60,613 nucleotides of DNA, from contig JAJHRQ010000005.1 of NCBI GenBank assembly GCA_020833645.1, positions 1-60,613 on the forward strand. The letters run 5' to 3'. The notes beneath the pieces are model-generated. The model was not told the DNA's origin, did no database searches, and worked only from the letters and a program-made list of their open reading frames with translations. This document shows, piece by piece, positions 16,429 to 25,481 of this stretch. The position numbers were made by a program, and so were the translations under genes. How positions within the stretch are numbered: the stretch's first letter is position 1; each line of letters starts with the position of its first letter. Source of the stretch: Thermocrinis sp. GTDB lineage: Bacteria > Aquificota > Aquificia > Aquificales > Aquificaceae.

Positions 16429-17220
16429 TTACTCCAGCGAAAGACCGCCTTCAAAATCCTCCGGGCTCAAACTTTCACAAGCGGATTTCACCTTTTCTAT
16501 GGCGGTGTAGAAGTCATCGGGGATAACCCTGACACGCACACCATAAGCCTTTTGCACTGCTTTTCTTATGATCTCTCCCTTCATAAGGGCATTGTCCCAT
16601 CCAAACTCTGCGTACTTCTCATTTACCAATCTGTTTAGCTCAAAGAGGGCTTTAGCTCTATTCCTTCTTTCTTCCACCGCAGAGCTGAGGGGAAGCCGTA
16701 GGAATTTATCTATCTTTGCAACAAAGCTTTCGTAGAAGCTGGCGGAGAACTTGGGCTCAAGCTCTTCTATGGTAAATCCAAGGGTTATGTATTCGGGTTT
16801 TTCAAAGTAGTCTATAAGGTCCTCCTCCAACTGACTGTCGTTTTCTTTAAATAGCTCCATGTAAAGCCTGTAGGCTTGCTTGGACTTTTCTTTCACGTTT
16901 GGTGGCTTTTCGGTGTTCAATTCCAAAAAGTAATGATAAAGTTCTTCGCCCACCACAATAGCTAAAATTTCATCCACTCCAAGCTCTCTTAGGGCAAAAA
17001 ACCTATGCTGACCATCTATCACATAGAATTTACCCTCCCTCTGCACCACAATTATGGGCACCAAAAAGCCCAACTTTTCTATGGCGGTTTTTAAACGCTC
17101 TTTTAAAGTTTCTGAGAGGTCCCTCTGAAAGTGTGGAACTTCAATCTCTTTTACGTCCAGCAAACACAGGGATAGCTTCCTATGCCTTACCGGTTCCTGA
17201 AAGCTTGCAATTTCCCTCAT
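16429..17220 (-). CDS. Lone ParB/sulfiredoxin-fold nuclease-domain protein
   Basis: A 263-residue protein with a ParB N-terminal-type domain in residues ~15-95: QRDLSETLKERLKTAIEKLG and VIDGQHRFFALRELG, where the DGQHR box near 69-73 is the nucleotide-binding signature (GxxRxxA in ParB). The C-terminal half is helical and charged, without the ParB helix-turn-helix. Not a chromosome-partition ParB: no parA neighbour and no DNA-binding domain. It may be a stand-alone ParB-like CTPase/nuclease of unknown role. Divergent from rlmN, sharing an A/T-rich promoter stretch (17221-17240). Confidence 0.65.
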   Translation of the reverse strand: MREIASFQEPVRHRKLSLCLLDVKEIEVPHFQRDLSETLKERLKTAIEKLGFLVPIIVVQREGKFYVIDGQHRFFALRELGVDEILAIVVGEELYHYFLELNTEKPPNVKEKSKQAYRLYMELFKENDSQLEEDLIDYFEKPEYITLGFTIEELEPKFSASFYESFVAKIDKFLRLPLSSAVEERRNRAKALFELNRLVNEKYAEFGWDNALMKGEIIRKAVQKAYGVRVRVIPDDFYTAIEKVKSACESLSPEDFEGGLSLE

Positions 17221-17232
17221 AGAATTTTATTT

Positions 17233-17238
17233 TATAAT
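17233..17238 (+). promoter_or_regulatory. rlmN -10 box
   Basis: A perfect TATAAT. It overlaps an upstream in-frame ATG (17237), which therefore cannot be a translated start for a message beginning 6-8 nt downstream. The rlmN start must be the ATG at 17291. Confidence 0.6.
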
Positions 17239-17245
17239 GAATGGC

Positions 17246-17292
17246 GTGAGGACTAAGTTAGCTCCTTCAGAGTCCGGAGGCACAATCCCAAT
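17246..17292 (+). repeat. tnpB right-end scar upstream of rlmN
   Basis: These 47 nt match the right end of tnpB element C (48829-48875) without gaps at 35 of 47 positions, and both end in TCCCAAT. In translation the similarity is also visible: VRTKLAPSESGGTIP here against VRSRLVPFEAGGTVP there. It contains GGAGG (17276-17280), 10 nt before the rlmN ATG, so the relic acts as the leader and ribosome-binding site of rlmN. Confidence 0.65.
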
Positions 17293-18343
17293 GAAGTATC
17301 TTTTTAAGACAACTTACATAACTTCCTTAAACTTGGCACAGCTGAGAGAGTTAGTTAAGAGCCTTGGGTGGGAGCCTTACCGGGCAGACCAAATTCTAAA
17401 CTGGGTTTATAAGAAATTCGTAACAAACTTTGAAGAGATGACAAACCTATCAAAGGAGCAAAGAAGATTTTTGAGTGATAATTACTCTATCCACAGCTTA
17501 GAATTGGTGCAAAAGGTGGAGGGTGGAGATTCTACAAAGTTCTTGTTTAAGACCACCGATGGGCATCTTTTGGAGACGGTGTTAATATACGAGCGGGACC
17601 ATCTTACTCTGTGCGTATCTTCCCAAGTGGGCTGTGCTGTGGGATGCACCTTTTGTGCCACCACCCAGGATGGGCTCGTTAGAAACTTAAGGACCGAAGA
17701 GATAATAGACCAATTTTTGCAAGTGCAGAAGCATGCACCACAAAAGATAAGAAATGTGGTCTTCATGGGTATGGGTGAGCCTTTGGCTAACTACGAAAAT
17801 GTTAGGAGGGCTGTGGAGATTATGGTTAGCCCATGGGGGCTTGACCTGTCCAAAAGGAGGGTTAGCATATCCACCAGCGGGCTGGTCCATCAGCTCAGGC
17901 TCATGGCTCAGGACCCACTAATGAGAGAGTTAAACTTAGCAGTTTCCATTAATGCACCCACTCAGGAACTTAGAGAAAAGCTTATGCCCCTTTCAAAGAC
18001 AAACACTCTTCAGGATCTGATGGAAACCCTCTATCAGTTTCCTTACCCCTCCGACAGAAGGATCATGATAGAGTACGTGCTTTTGGAAGGAGTCAATGAT
18101 GAAGAAGTGCACGCAAGACAGCTTGCAAACCTTCTCAAAAAGAAGAGAAATAAATTCAAGGTAAACCTCATACCCTTTAACCCAGACCCATCCTTGCCTT
18201 ACAAGAGACCATCAATGGAGAGGGTTTATAGATTTCAAAAAATCCTTTGGGAGGAGGGTATATCTACCTTCATAAGGTTGAGCAAGGGGGTGGATATATT
18301 TGGCGCCTGCGGTCAGCTAAGAAGAAGACTTGTGTTAAGATAA
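17291..18343 (+). CDS. rlmN: 23S rRNA/tRNA adenine C2-methyltransferase
   Basis: A radical SAM enzyme that methylates C2 of A2503 in 23S rRNA and of A37 in some tRNAs. 350 residues from the ATG at 17291, normal for the family. The cluster motif CxxxCxxC is at C115, C119 and C122 (CAVGCTFC); the substrate-linking cysteine near the C-terminus is in GACGQL. GGMGEPL-equivalent VFMGMGEPLANYE is present. The start was set by the -10 box at 17233-17238 and the GGAGG at 17276-17280; a longer frame upstream encodes only tnpB-end sequence. Followed 7 bp later by lepB. Confidence 0.94.
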   Translation: MKYLFKTTYITSLNLAQLRELVKSLGWEPYRADQILNWVYKKFVTNFEEMTNLSKEQRRFLSDNYSIHSLELVQKVEGGDSTKFLFKTTDGHLLETVLIYERDHLTLCVSSQVGCAVGCTFCATTQDGLVRNLRTEEIIDQFLQVQKHAPQKIRNVVFMGMGEPLANYENVRRAVEIMVSPWGLDLSKRRVSISTSGLVHQLRLMAQDPLMRELNLAVSINAPTQELREKLMPLSKTNTLQDLMETLYQFPYPSDRRIMIEYVLLEGVNDEEVHARQLANLLKKKRNKFKVNLIPFNPDPSLPYKRPSMERVYRFQKILWEEGISTFIRLSKGVDIFGACGQLRRRLVLR

Positions 18344-18350
18344 AAGTCCT

Positions 18351-19034
18351 ATGGAAAAGAAGGGTAGATGGATCACCGAACTTATTGTGATAGTTATAAT
18401 AGTCCTTCTCATTAGGGCGTTTGTAGCCCAAGCCTACAACATTCCCTCGGGTTCTATGAAACCCACACTATTGGTGGGAGATTTCATACTGGTGAATAAG
18501 CTGGTGTATAGGTTTTCGGAACCCCAAAGGGGCGACATAGTGGTCTTTAAGTATCCAATAGACCCAAACATAGACTTCATAAAAAGGATAATTGCCCTGC
18601 CGGGGGAAGAAGTTGAAGTAAGAAACAATCAAGTTTTTATAAACGGAAAACCTTTACCTTTAATTGAAGTAGGAAGAGGCGAGGAAAACGGTGTAAGAAA
18701 AGTTATTTACGAAGAGGTTTTGCCCGAGGGCATAAAGCACAAGGTCCAGTTCTACGAAGATTTTCCCTTCTCAAAAAGAGACTTTGGACCTGTTGTGGTG
18801 CCGCCCAACCATTATTTTGTGATGGGAGACAACAGAGACAACAGCGAGGACAGTAGATATTGGGGGTTTGTGCCAAGGGAAAACATAGTAGGAAAAGCCT
18901 TTGTAATATACTTCTCAGGAGATGTTCCGCCCTTGCAGACCACCGATGTTAGCATTTTTACTGGGATAAAACAGTTAATACTTGCAATATTACATCCAAG
19001 GTTTGAGAGGATCGGAAAACCTCTCATATGGTAA
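18351..19034 (+). CDS. lepB: Signal peptidase I
   Basis: A membrane serine protease that cleaves Sec signal peptides. 227 residues with one N-terminal transmembrane helix (residues ~9-24) and the catalytic Ser35 in PSGSMKPT. The general-base Lys is in FIKRIIALPGE, and the conserved GDNRDNSEDSRYWG box is near residue 163. It lies 7 bp after rlmN. Its 3' end overlaps the convergent 571-residue gene by 11 bp. Confidence 0.95.
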   Translation: MEKKGRWITELIVIVIIVLLIRAFVAQAYNIPSGSMKPTLLVGDFILVNKLVYRFSEPQRGDIVVFKYPIDPNIDFIKRIIALPGEEVEVRNNQVFINGKPLPLIEVGRGEENGVRKVIYEEVLPEGIKHKVQFYEDFPFSKRDFGPVVVPPNHYFVMGDNRDNSEDSRYWGFVPRENIVGKAFVIYFSGDVPPLQTTDVSIFTGIKQLILAILHPRFERIGKPLIW

Positions 19035-20739
19035 ATACGGGAATTTCCGCCTCTAAGAACCTTTCTAAGGTAAGCAAAAGCACCGTTGGTGGAACTTTCG
19101 CAGAATGCAGAGTGTAGATAAAAAGTTCTGGAAGTTTTTTAACATCCACAACGCTATCAGAAATGGCTCCACCCTCTACTTCCACATACTCACTGAGTCC
19201 ATCCAATATTAGTTCGTATTTTTCCTTGGGTACTCGTTTTTCCATTTCAAAGAGTATGCTACTCAAAAGACCAAGGATAAGGGTTTCATCCTCTAGATTT
19301 GCCAAGTTAAAGGTATTCTTTTGTTTAGAAATTCTTTCAATAACCTCATCCACACCCTCCAATATTGGATTTCCAAAGGCTGGACGTATCACAGAGGGAT
19401 TTAGAAGCCTAATTTGAGCAAGGCTTATGGCGTTTTCAATGCTAGAAAAGTTAAGCCTGTGATAGAGGACAACCCTCTCAATTTTAGCAGTTTCATTAAC
19501 AGAGTATTCTTCTGGAAGACAATAAGAGCTAAAGAGCTTAGAGGAAAAAAGCGTTTTTGTTTTTTCTTCAAAGACCACAAAGCTTCCCTTCTCTGGTAAA
19601 AAGGGAGTTTTTATAAACCGAAGAACATTGCCTGTCCCAAGGTTAAGAAGACCATCTGGAAAGCTTTCCACAAGCTTTATCCGCCTTTCTGGAACACCCA
19701 GACCTATCAAGCTCAGTGCTATGGGAAGGCTGGTGATAACATAAAGCTTGGGGGCTAAATTAAGCAGGTTTAGGATGCTTAGTGTGTCCTCTGGAAGTAG
19801 GTCCATCAAAATTAAAGCTCTCAAATTTTCTAACTTACCAATAGCCTTTTCTATTTCATCCCTTGCAGCGAAAAACCTGTGGTACGGTAGCACGTTGAAG
19901 AGTAGGGAAACATAGCTGTCCCCCTTTTCGTAAACTCTTAAGTACATATTCCTTTGTAGCAAACCCTCAGGGTCCAAAGAGTTTATCAGAAAGAGACCTT
20001 CTTCCACTGATATCATACTTGGTGCGGACGGTTGAACCTCCATATGAACCTCCTGCAGAACCGTTTCTTGAACCACCTCTGGATAAGCGGTAGGAGGTTG
20101 CGGTTGAACCTCTTCAAGTAGCATGGAGAAGAATTCTGCGTTATTCTTAAAGTATGTGATCAACTTTGCTTCCTCTGTGTATGGAAGGAGCTTAACTCTA
20201 ACATTATCCGATTTAATTATTTCCTTAAAATGCTCAGGGCTACAGGAAAACCCTTTAACTGCACCCGCTTTTAAATACACCTCACAACTAAGACCATCCG
20301 CATTAAGGAAGACGCCAGTGGATGTATTCCTTGACAAAAGATATATAAAAAGATTCATCATTCCCAAATCCGATGGAACACTGTCATAAAGACTTTCAAG
20401 GGTCTGATAGAGCTTGGTAGACTTGTTAAGAAACTCCAAGGGGTTGAAGGGTAAGATCAGTATGTTGAAATCGCTAAAGCCAAATTTTCTGAGCTCTTCC
20501 GCCTGCTGATAATCTTCCACCAAAAATATAGGAACAACAAAGTAGCCTTCCTTAAGCAGTTCCCTAAAAAAATCTCTATCCTTCCATCGGAGTATTAAAA
20601 AGTCCGGTGAAACCGCTTTCAATAGGTCCTTAGCCTTTTTCTCGTCCAATGCAACCAGAAGCTTGTGTCCCGTTATGTCTAAAATATCACCAAAAATAGG
20701 ATAAAACCTTTTCTCTTTGTCAAAGAGCAAAAACTTCAT
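19024..20739 (-). CDS. Receiver-like plus metal-less ODP/beta-lactamase-fold protein
   Basis: A 571-residue protein of uncertain function. Residues 1-~120 resemble a response-regulator receiver (DFLILRW after a first strand) but lack a clear phosphorylation pattern. A Pro/Gln-rich linker at ~215-245 joins a second half that looks like the diiron/beta-lactamase (ODP, flavodiiron-like) fold: VSLLFNVLPYHRFFAARDEIEKAI, ITSLPIALSLIGLG, and KTKTLFSSKLFSSYCLPEEY. The HxExD metal ligands of true enzymes are absent. It is probably a sensory or scaffold protein. It begins in the stop codon of the preceding small gene (TAATG), so the two are coupled. Confidence 0.5.
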   Translation of the reverse strand: MKFLLFDKEKRFYPIFGDILDITGHKLLVALDEKKAKDLLKAVSPDFLILRWKDRDFFRELLKEGYFVVPIFLVEDYQQAEELRKFGFSDFNILILPFNPLEFLNKSTKLYQTLESLYDSVPSDLGMMNLFIYLLSRNTSTGVFLNADGLSCEVYLKAGAVKGFSCSPEHFKEIIKSDNVRVKLLPYTEEAKLITYFKNNAEFFSMLLEEVQPQPPTAYPEVVQETVLQEVHMEVQPSAPSMISVEEGLFLINSLDPEGLLQRNMYLRVYEKGDSYVSLLFNVLPYHRFFAARDEIEKAIGKLENLRALILMDLLPEDTLSILNLLNLAPKLYVITSLPIALSLIGLGVPERRIKLVESFPDGLLNLGTGNVLRFIKTPFLPEKGSFVVFEEKTKTLFSSKLFSSYCLPEEYSVNETAKIERVVLYHRLNFSSIENAISLAQIRLLNPSVIRPAFGNPILEGVDEVIERISKQKNTFNLANLEDETLILGLLSSILFEMEKRVPKEKYELILDGLSEYVEVEGGAISDSVVDVKKLPELFIYTLHSAKVPPTVLLLTLERFLEAEIPVFTI

Positions 20740-20987
20740 TACACCACCTCCCCTTTTTTGGATGCTACAATTAAAAGGCTAAGCTGTTCCCTGAGAATGT
20801 TCATGGAATGCACCACCATAAAAAAGCCATGCTCCACGTTCAAAAGAGCAGTCTGAAATGATAAAGAATCTTCCAAAAGCCTGAGCTCCCTTATTTTCCT
20901 GTAATACTCATCCAGTTCTGTCCCGCATTCTAAGAGCTTCTTTGCTATCTCTTGGCTAAGTCTCAAAGCTTGTTCTCTTGTATCCAA
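20739..20987 (-). CDS. Small helical protein of unknown function
   Basis: 82 residues, predicted mostly alpha-helical with many Leu/Glu and a hydrophobic patch near 50-70 (GFFMVVHSMNILREQLSLLIV). No family recognised. It overlaps the upstream gene by 25 bp and its stop overlaps the start of the 571-residue protein, so all three are likely one operon with tlyA; it may bind the 571-residue protein. Confidence 0.55.
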   Translation of the reverse strand: MDTREQALRLSQEIAKKLLECGTELDEYYRKIRELRLLEDSLSFQTALLNVEHGFFMVVHSMNILREQLSLLIVASKKGEVV

Positions 20988-21370
20988 AGCCTGCCTACCT
21001 CCTTTCCTCTTTTTCTCGGAATATGGTACCTACTAAAGAGGATAGATTCTATCTTTTTTAGGTCTATTTCCTCCAAACCTTCAAAAATGAGGGCATTTTC
21101 CTCCTCTCGATGGATCACACTTACACTACCCTCTCCCACTACCACATCACCACCACCCGCCATAAAGCCCACCGCCAAGGACATGGTGGCAAAGTCCAGC
21201 ACGTTTATTCCCAAGGTGGGCTTTTCTTCCCCTTTTATGACTAAGTAGGTACAGATAGCTAAGCCGATCCTAAACAGGCTCTCTGCGGTAAAGGGATAAT
21301 CGCCCAGATTTCCATAAAGCTTTTTACCATCAAACAGGCTCTTTGACAGCATTCCAAACCTCACCCTCAA
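20963..21370 (-). CDS. Stand-alone phosphohexomutase domain-I-like protein
   Basis: 135 residues resembling only the first domain of phosphoglucomutase/phosphomannomutase: RFGMLSK...YPFTAESLFRIGLAICTYLV, then a strand-helix KPTLGINVLDFATMSLAVGFMAGGGDVVVGEGS, ending in GLEEIDLKKIESILFSRYHI. The catalytic phosphoserine loop (TxSHNP) is absent, and the other three domains are missing. It overlaps tlyA by 41 bp and the small helical gene by 25 bp. Assignment is by fold pattern only; possibly a sugar-phosphate sensor or a relic. Confidence 0.4.
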   Translation of the reverse strand: MRVRFGMLSKSLFDGKKLYGNLGDYPFTAESLFRIGLAICTYLVIKGEEKPTLGINVLDFATMSLAVGFMAGGGDVVVGEGSVSVIHREEENALIFEGLEEIDLKKIESILFSRYHIPRKRGKEVGRLWIQENKL

Positions 21371-22106
21371 GGTCTTCTATGCCTCTTTCCCCTCTTTTTG
21401 CAAACAGAAAGAACTCTTCGTTTCCCTTTGCTCCCCTTGGCCTTGCCTTAATAACCCTTAACACAGAAAAACCAAGCCCTTTTAGAAAGTTTGCCACGTC
21501 CAACACTGCCTCTGCTTTTTTTTCGTCATCCTTCACCACACCCTTTTTGACGAACTTTGGGGGAAGTTCAAACTGAGGCTTAACTAAAACCAACAGAAAA
21601 CCCTCCTCTTTTAAAAATTTTACCACCACAGGCAAAAGCTTTTTGGAGGATATAAAGGATACGTCCATGGTTATTAGATCTACCTTTTCGGGGATATGCT
21701 TCTCTGTAAGCTCCCTTGCGTCCGTCTCTTCATAGAGGACAACCCTCGGGTCCTGCCTCAGCTTTTGATCCATCTGACCCTTTCCAACGTCCACTGCATA
21801 GACTTTCTTGGCACCCCTTTGTAAAAGACAGTCTGTAAAGCCTCCCGTAGATGAACCCACGTCTAAAACGGTAAAACCTTCCACCGAAAGTCCAAGCCTT
21901 TCGAGGGCGTGTTCAAGCTTGTACCCTCCCCTTGAAACATACCTAAAGGGTTCCTTTATTTCTACCTTTGCATTTTCTTTGACCCGTTGTCCGGGCTTGT
22001 CTACCACCTTGCCGTCCACAAGGACCAAGCCGGACATGATCAGGGCCTGTGCCTTTTCCCGAGTAGGGGCAAGCCCTTTTTCCACAAGATACTGGTCAAG
22101 CCTCAA
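21330..22106 (-). CDS. tlyA: TlyA-family rRNA 2'-O-methyltransferase
   Basis: 258 residues with an N-terminal S4 RNA-binding domain ([25 protein letters not shown]) and a FtsJ-like methyltransferase domain with the SAM loop DVGSSTGGFTDCLL near residue 81. TlyA proteins methylate ribose hydroxyls of 16S and 23S rRNA; the family was first annotated as hemolysin. It overlaps yggT by 4 nt and the following gene by 41 nt. Confidence 0.88.
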   Translation of the reverse strand: MRLDQYLVEKGLAPTREKAQALIMSGLVLVDGKVVDKPGQRVKENAKVEIKEPFRYVSRGGYKLEHALERLGLSVEGFTVLDVGSSTGGFTDCLLQRGAKKVYAVDVGKGQMDQKLRQDPRVVLYEETDARELTEKHIPEKVDLITMDVSFISSKKLLPVVVKFLKEEGFLLVLVKPQFELPPKFVKKGVVKDDEKKAEAVLDVANFLKGLGFSVLRVIKARPRGAKGNEEFFLFAKRGERGIEDLEGEVWNAVKEPV

Positions 22107-22342
22107 AGCCTAAGAAGATGCTTTATAAGGTAAAGAATAAGCAAAAGAACAAGGGGAGAGAAGTCAACGTTCCCATAGGTGGGAAGAACGCTTCTTATGG
22201 GTCTCAAAAGGGGTTCAATCAGCGCGTCCAACTTCCTGTAAAAACCACTCTCCCTAACCTGAGGGAACCATGAACCTATCGCATGAACTAAGACTAAAAT
22301 GATCAAAAGGTTTATAAGAAGGGAAAGGAGCCCCTTTATCAT
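22103..22342 (-). CDS. YggT-family membrane protein
   Basis: 79 residues with two predicted membrane helices (residues 3-25 and 60-78) flanking the loop [14 protein letters not shown], which is the YggT signature. Function is not firmly known; members are linked to cell division or osmotic fitness. It overlaps rplQ by 4 nt and tlyA by 4 nt. Confidence 0.8.
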   Translation of the reverse strand: MIKGLLSLLINLLIILVLVHAIGSWFPQVRESGFYRKLDALIEPLLRPIRSVLPTYGNVDFSPLVLLLILYLIKHLLRL

Positions 22343-22695
22343 TCAACCAGTTCTAAGATGGCAAGCTCGCAGGAGTCTCCGATCCTTCTAAAGGGAAGTT
22401 TGATAATACGTGTGTATCCACCGTTCCTTCCCTCAAAGCGGGGACCGATCTCCTCAAAGAGTTTCTTTATCACCTTTTTATCGGGCAGTAGCTGGAGGGC
22501 TCTCCTCCTGGCTGATAGGTCTCCCTTCTTGGCAAGGGTGATGAGCTTTTCCACAAAGGGGCGAACCGCCTTTGCCCTCTGCAGGGATGTCTCTATTCGC
22601 TCTTCCAGGATAAGGGCTCTGGCTAAAGACCTGTAAAGGGCAAGTCTCTGCTCTTTTGTTCTATCAAAGTGTTTCTTTTTAACCCTGTGCCTCAT
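22339..22695 (-). CDS. rplQ: Ribosomal protein L17
   Basis: 118 residues with the L17 pattern [29 protein letters not shown] and [15 protein letters not shown]. It follows rpoA by 4 bp, the usual rpoA-rplQ end of the alpha operon, and overlaps yggT. Confidence 0.96.
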   Translation of the reverse strand: MRHRVKKKHFDRTKEQRLALYRSLARALILEERIETSLQRAKAVRPFVEKLITLAKKGDLSARRRALQLLPDKKVIKKLFEEIGPRFEGRNGGYTRIIKLPFRRIGDSCELAILELVE

Positions 22696-22699
22696 TTTT

Positions 22700-23653
22700 T
22701 TACCTCCTACCCGTTATGTCCATGCCTAAGTGTAAACCCATCTGCTTTAGGGCTTCCTTTATCTCGTTTATAGCCTTTCTTCCTACGTTTTTGGTACTCT
22801 TTAGCTCTTCCTCCGTTAGCTTTACCAAATCTCCTATGGTGGTTATGCCCATCCTCTTTATGGAGTTAAGGGCCCTTTGAGAAATGTCAAGCTCCTCGAT
22901 GGGTAGGGCGAGCTTTTCTATGAACTCGTCTGTGGGAATGGGCTCCTCTATCACCCGAGGGATCTCGTAAGAGATATTCTCCAGCAAGGAGAAATTTCTG
23001 ATAAGTATTGCCACCGCCTCTTTAACCGCCTCTTCCGGGCTTTTGCTTCCATCCGTGTATATCTCCATTATGAGCCTGTCGTAATCGCTTCTCTTTTCTA
23101 CCCTGGTTTTTTCTACTCTGTAGGCAACGTGCTTTACCGGGTTAAAGTCCCCATCCACCAGTATCCAACCCACTTCCCCAAAGGACTCCATCTCTTCCGT
23201 AGGCACATATCCTACACCCCTTTCAACTCTCACTTCCATGTTTAGTTCCACATTCGGGTCTGTAATGGTTGCTATCTTAACCTCCGGCGTGATCAACTCC
23301 ACGTTTGGAGGTAGAGAAAAGTCCTTAGCATAGACAGGTCCCTCTCCCTTCTTCTTAAGATATAGCACCTCCACATCAGAGTTTGTCATTCTAAACTTGA
23401 TCTCCTTGAGATTTGCCAGAATTTCTAAGACGTCTTCCTGCACTCCGTCAAGGGCGGAAAATTCGTGATAGACACCGTAAATCTTCACTCCCGTTATTGC
23501 ACAGCCCTCTATGGAGGAAAGTAGTACCCTTCTTAGGGAATTCCCTACGGTTATGCCAAAGCCCCTTTCCAAGGGCTCTATCACAAGGCGACCGTAGGTG
23601 GGGCTTATTTCTTCCCAGAATATTTTGTTAGGATAAATAAGCTGCCTTAGCAT
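22700..23653 (-). CDS. rpoA: RNA polymerase alpha subunit
   Basis: 317 residues, normal length. The N-terminal assembly domain has [26 protein letters not shown] near residue 28. The C-terminal domain (from about 245) has the double helix-hairpin-helix [22 protein letters not shown] and [15 protein letters not shown], which contacts UP elements and activators. It lies between rpsD and rplQ. Confidence 0.97.
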   Translation of the reverse strand: MLRQLIYPNKIFWEEISPTYGRLVIEPLERGFGITVGNSLRRVLLSSIEGCAITGVKIYGVYHEFSALDGVQEDVLEILANLKEIKFRMTNSDVEVLYLKKKGEGPVYAKDFSLPPNVELITPEVKIATITDPNVELNMEVRVERGVGYVPTEEMESFGEVGWILVDGDFNPVKHVAYRVEKTRVEKRSDYDRLIMEIYTDGSKSPEEAVKEAVAILIRNFSLLENISYEIPRVIEEPIPTDEFIEKLALPIEELDISQRALNSIKRMGITTIGDLVKLTEEELKSTKNVGRKAINEIKEALKQMGLHLGMDITGRR

Positions 23654-23665
23654 ACCCTTTCCTCC

Positions 23666-24295
23666 TTAAACCCTTGAGTAAAACTCTATCACGTATTGCA
23701 AATTGATTGGGATCTCCAGCTGAATATCCTTGGGCAGGTCTATAACCTTTCCTCTAAAGTTCTCCTTGTCAAGTTCCAACCACGCGGGCACACTTCTTGG
23801 GTCTTTGTTCTCCAAGTTCTCCCTTATTTGAGGAATATCACGAGAGGAAGGCTTGACCTCTATCACATCCCCCACAGAAACCAGGTAAGAGGGGATATTG
23901 ACCTTCTTGCCGTTTACTAGAATGTGGCCGTGTGCCACAAACTGCCTTGCCTGCCTTCTTGTGCACGCAAATCCAAGCCTATAAACCACGTTGTCCAGCC
24001 TTCTTTCCAAAAGCTGGAGAAGAACTTGGCCTGTGTTGCCCTTTGACTTGGACGCCATCTCAAAATACTTTTTAAACTGCTTTTCCCTTATGCCACCATA
24101 GAGGAACTTTAGCTTCTGCTTTTCCATAAGCCGGAGACCGTATTCGGTGAGCTTCCTTTTCCTTCCCTTGATCCTACCATGCTGTCCGGGTGGATAGTTT
24201 CTCCTGCTCAAAATTTTGGGTGCACTTTTCTTACCCGATACTACCACACCAAACCTTCTGTCTATCCTTACCCAAGGACCTATGTACCTACCCAT
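23666..24295 (-). CDS. rpsD: Ribosomal protein S4
   Basis: 209 residues with the S4 pattern: PPGQHGRIKGRKRKLTEYG near residue 35 and the S4 RNA-binding domain RLDNVVYRLGFACTRRQARQFVAHGHI near 90-120. It lies 12 bp before rpoA and 3 bp after rpsK. Confidence 0.96.
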   Translation of the reverse strand: MGRYIGPWVRIDRRFGVVVSGKKSAPKILSRRNYPPGQHGRIKGRKRKLTEYGLRLMEKQKLKFLYGGIREKQFKKYFEMASKSKGNTGQVLLQLLERRLDNVVYRLGFACTRRQARQFVAHGHILVNGKKVNIPSYLVSVGDVIEVKPSSRDIPQIRENLENKDPRSVPAWLELDKENFRGKVIDLPKDIQLEIPINLQYVIEFYSRV

Positions 24296-24298
24296 GCT

Positions 24299-24688
24299 TC
24301 ATACCCTCCTTTTTGCGGGTGGTCTGCATCCGTTGTGGGGCAGAGGGGTTACATCCCTTATCTTGGTGATCTTCAATCCTGCTGCATAAACTGCCTTTAA
24401 GGCTGACTCTCTTCCTGCACCCGCCCCTTTGATCCACACTTCCGCCTCCTGCAATCCATACTCTTGCATAGCCCTCTTCACCGCCTTCTGGGCCGCAAGC
24501 TGTGCAGCGTAAGGAGTGCTCTTTCTGGTACCCTTAAAACCAACCGTACCACCGCTTTCCCAGACCAAAGTATTACCTTGCATATCCGTTATGGTTACTA
24601 TGGTGTTGTTAAAGGTGCTAAGAATATGAACTATACCCTGCGTTACAATTCTCTTTTCTTTCTTTGCACCTTGCTTTTTCTTTGCCAT
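24299..24688 (-). CDS. rpsK: Ribosomal protein S11
   Basis: 129 residues: [44 protein letters not shown] and the [19 protein letters not shown] tail are all S11 marks. Third gene of the rpsM-rpsK-rpsD-rpoA order. Confidence 0.97.
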   Translation of the reverse strand: MAKKKQGAKKEKRIVTQGIVHILSTFNNTIVTITDMQGNTLVWESGGTVGFKGTRKSTPYAAQLAAQKAVKRAMQEYGLQEAEVWIKGAGAGRESALKAVYAAGLKITKIRDVTPLPHNGCRPPAKRRV

Positions 24689-24699
24689 TGCTTCCCTCC

Positions 24700-25080
24700 T
24701 TATTTAGCTACTCTCTTCCTAGTGCCAGCAACTGTTTTTCTTTTACCCTTTCTTGTCCTTGCGTTGGTCCTTGTTTGTTGCCCTCTAACAGGAAGACCTC
24801 TTGCGTGTCTTATACCTCTATAACAGCCTATGTCTATTAATTTTTTTATGTTCAACTGTACCTCCCTTCTTAGGTCTCCTTCCACCTTGTAATTTTGTTC
24901 TATGAACTTTCTTATGGTGTTAAGCTCATCGGGCGTTAGCTCACCCAAACGCTTCGTACAGGGTATACCCGTCTTTTCGCATATCTCCCTAGCCCTGGAC
25001 CATCCTATGCCATAAAGGTAAGTGAGGGCTACTTCCAACTTCTTATGGTCTGGTAAGTCTACGCCCGCTATCCTTGCCAT
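24700..25080 (-). CDS. rpsM: Ribosomal protein S13
   Basis: 126 residues: [21 protein letters not shown] start, [10 protein letters not shown] helix-hairpin-helix and the [25 protein letters not shown] tail that reaches the decoding region. Lies 11 bp after rpmJ. Confidence 0.97.
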   Translation of the reverse strand: MARIAGVDLPDHKKLEVALTYLYGIGWSRAREICEKTGIPCTKRLGELTPDELNTIRKFIEQNYKVEGDLRREVQLNIKKLIDIGCYRGIRHARGLPVRGQQTRTNARTRKGKRKTVAGTRKRVAK

Positions 25081-25091
25081 AGCCTTCCTCC

Positions 25092-25208
25092 TTAGTTACC
25101 CTGTCTTTGTTTGTGCTTTGGGTTCTCGCATATAACCATAACCCTGCCTTTTCTTCTTATGATCTTGCATTTGGCACATATAGGTTTTACAGAGGGTCTT
25201 ACCTTCAT
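25092..25208 (-). CDS. rpmJ: Ribosomal protein L36
   Basis: A 38-residue gene: [19 protein letters not shown], then a later C and H in [12 protein letters not shown]. It is the zinc-binding (C+) form, with CxxC, C and H ligands all kept. An AGGAGG lies just upstream of the ATG. It sits between infA and rpsM as in many bacteria. Confidence 0.95.
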   Translation of the reverse strand: MKVRPSVKPICAKCKIIRRKGRVMVICENPKHKQRQGN

Positions 25209-25242
25209 CGCAAACCTCCTAAAGGAAGGATATTATAACACA

Positions 25243-25481
25243 TTATTCTCTGTATATGATCCTTCCTCTGGTTAGGTCATAAGGTGAAAGCTCCACCTTT
25301 ACTCGGTCCCCGGGCAGGATCCTTATAAAGTGTACCCTCATCTTTCCAGACACATGGGCCAACACTGTATGCCCTGTGTCTAACTTTACCCTAAACATAG
25401 CGTTGGGCAACGCCTCCTCTACCGTTCCCTCAAGGACAATTCCCTTTTCTTTGTATTTCTCTTGGTCTTTCTTCTTAGCCA

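Noticed and set aside
17237-17290. Upstream ATG for rlmN giving 18 extra residues
   Set aside because: The ATG overlaps the -10 box and the residues match a tnpB right end, not RlmN.
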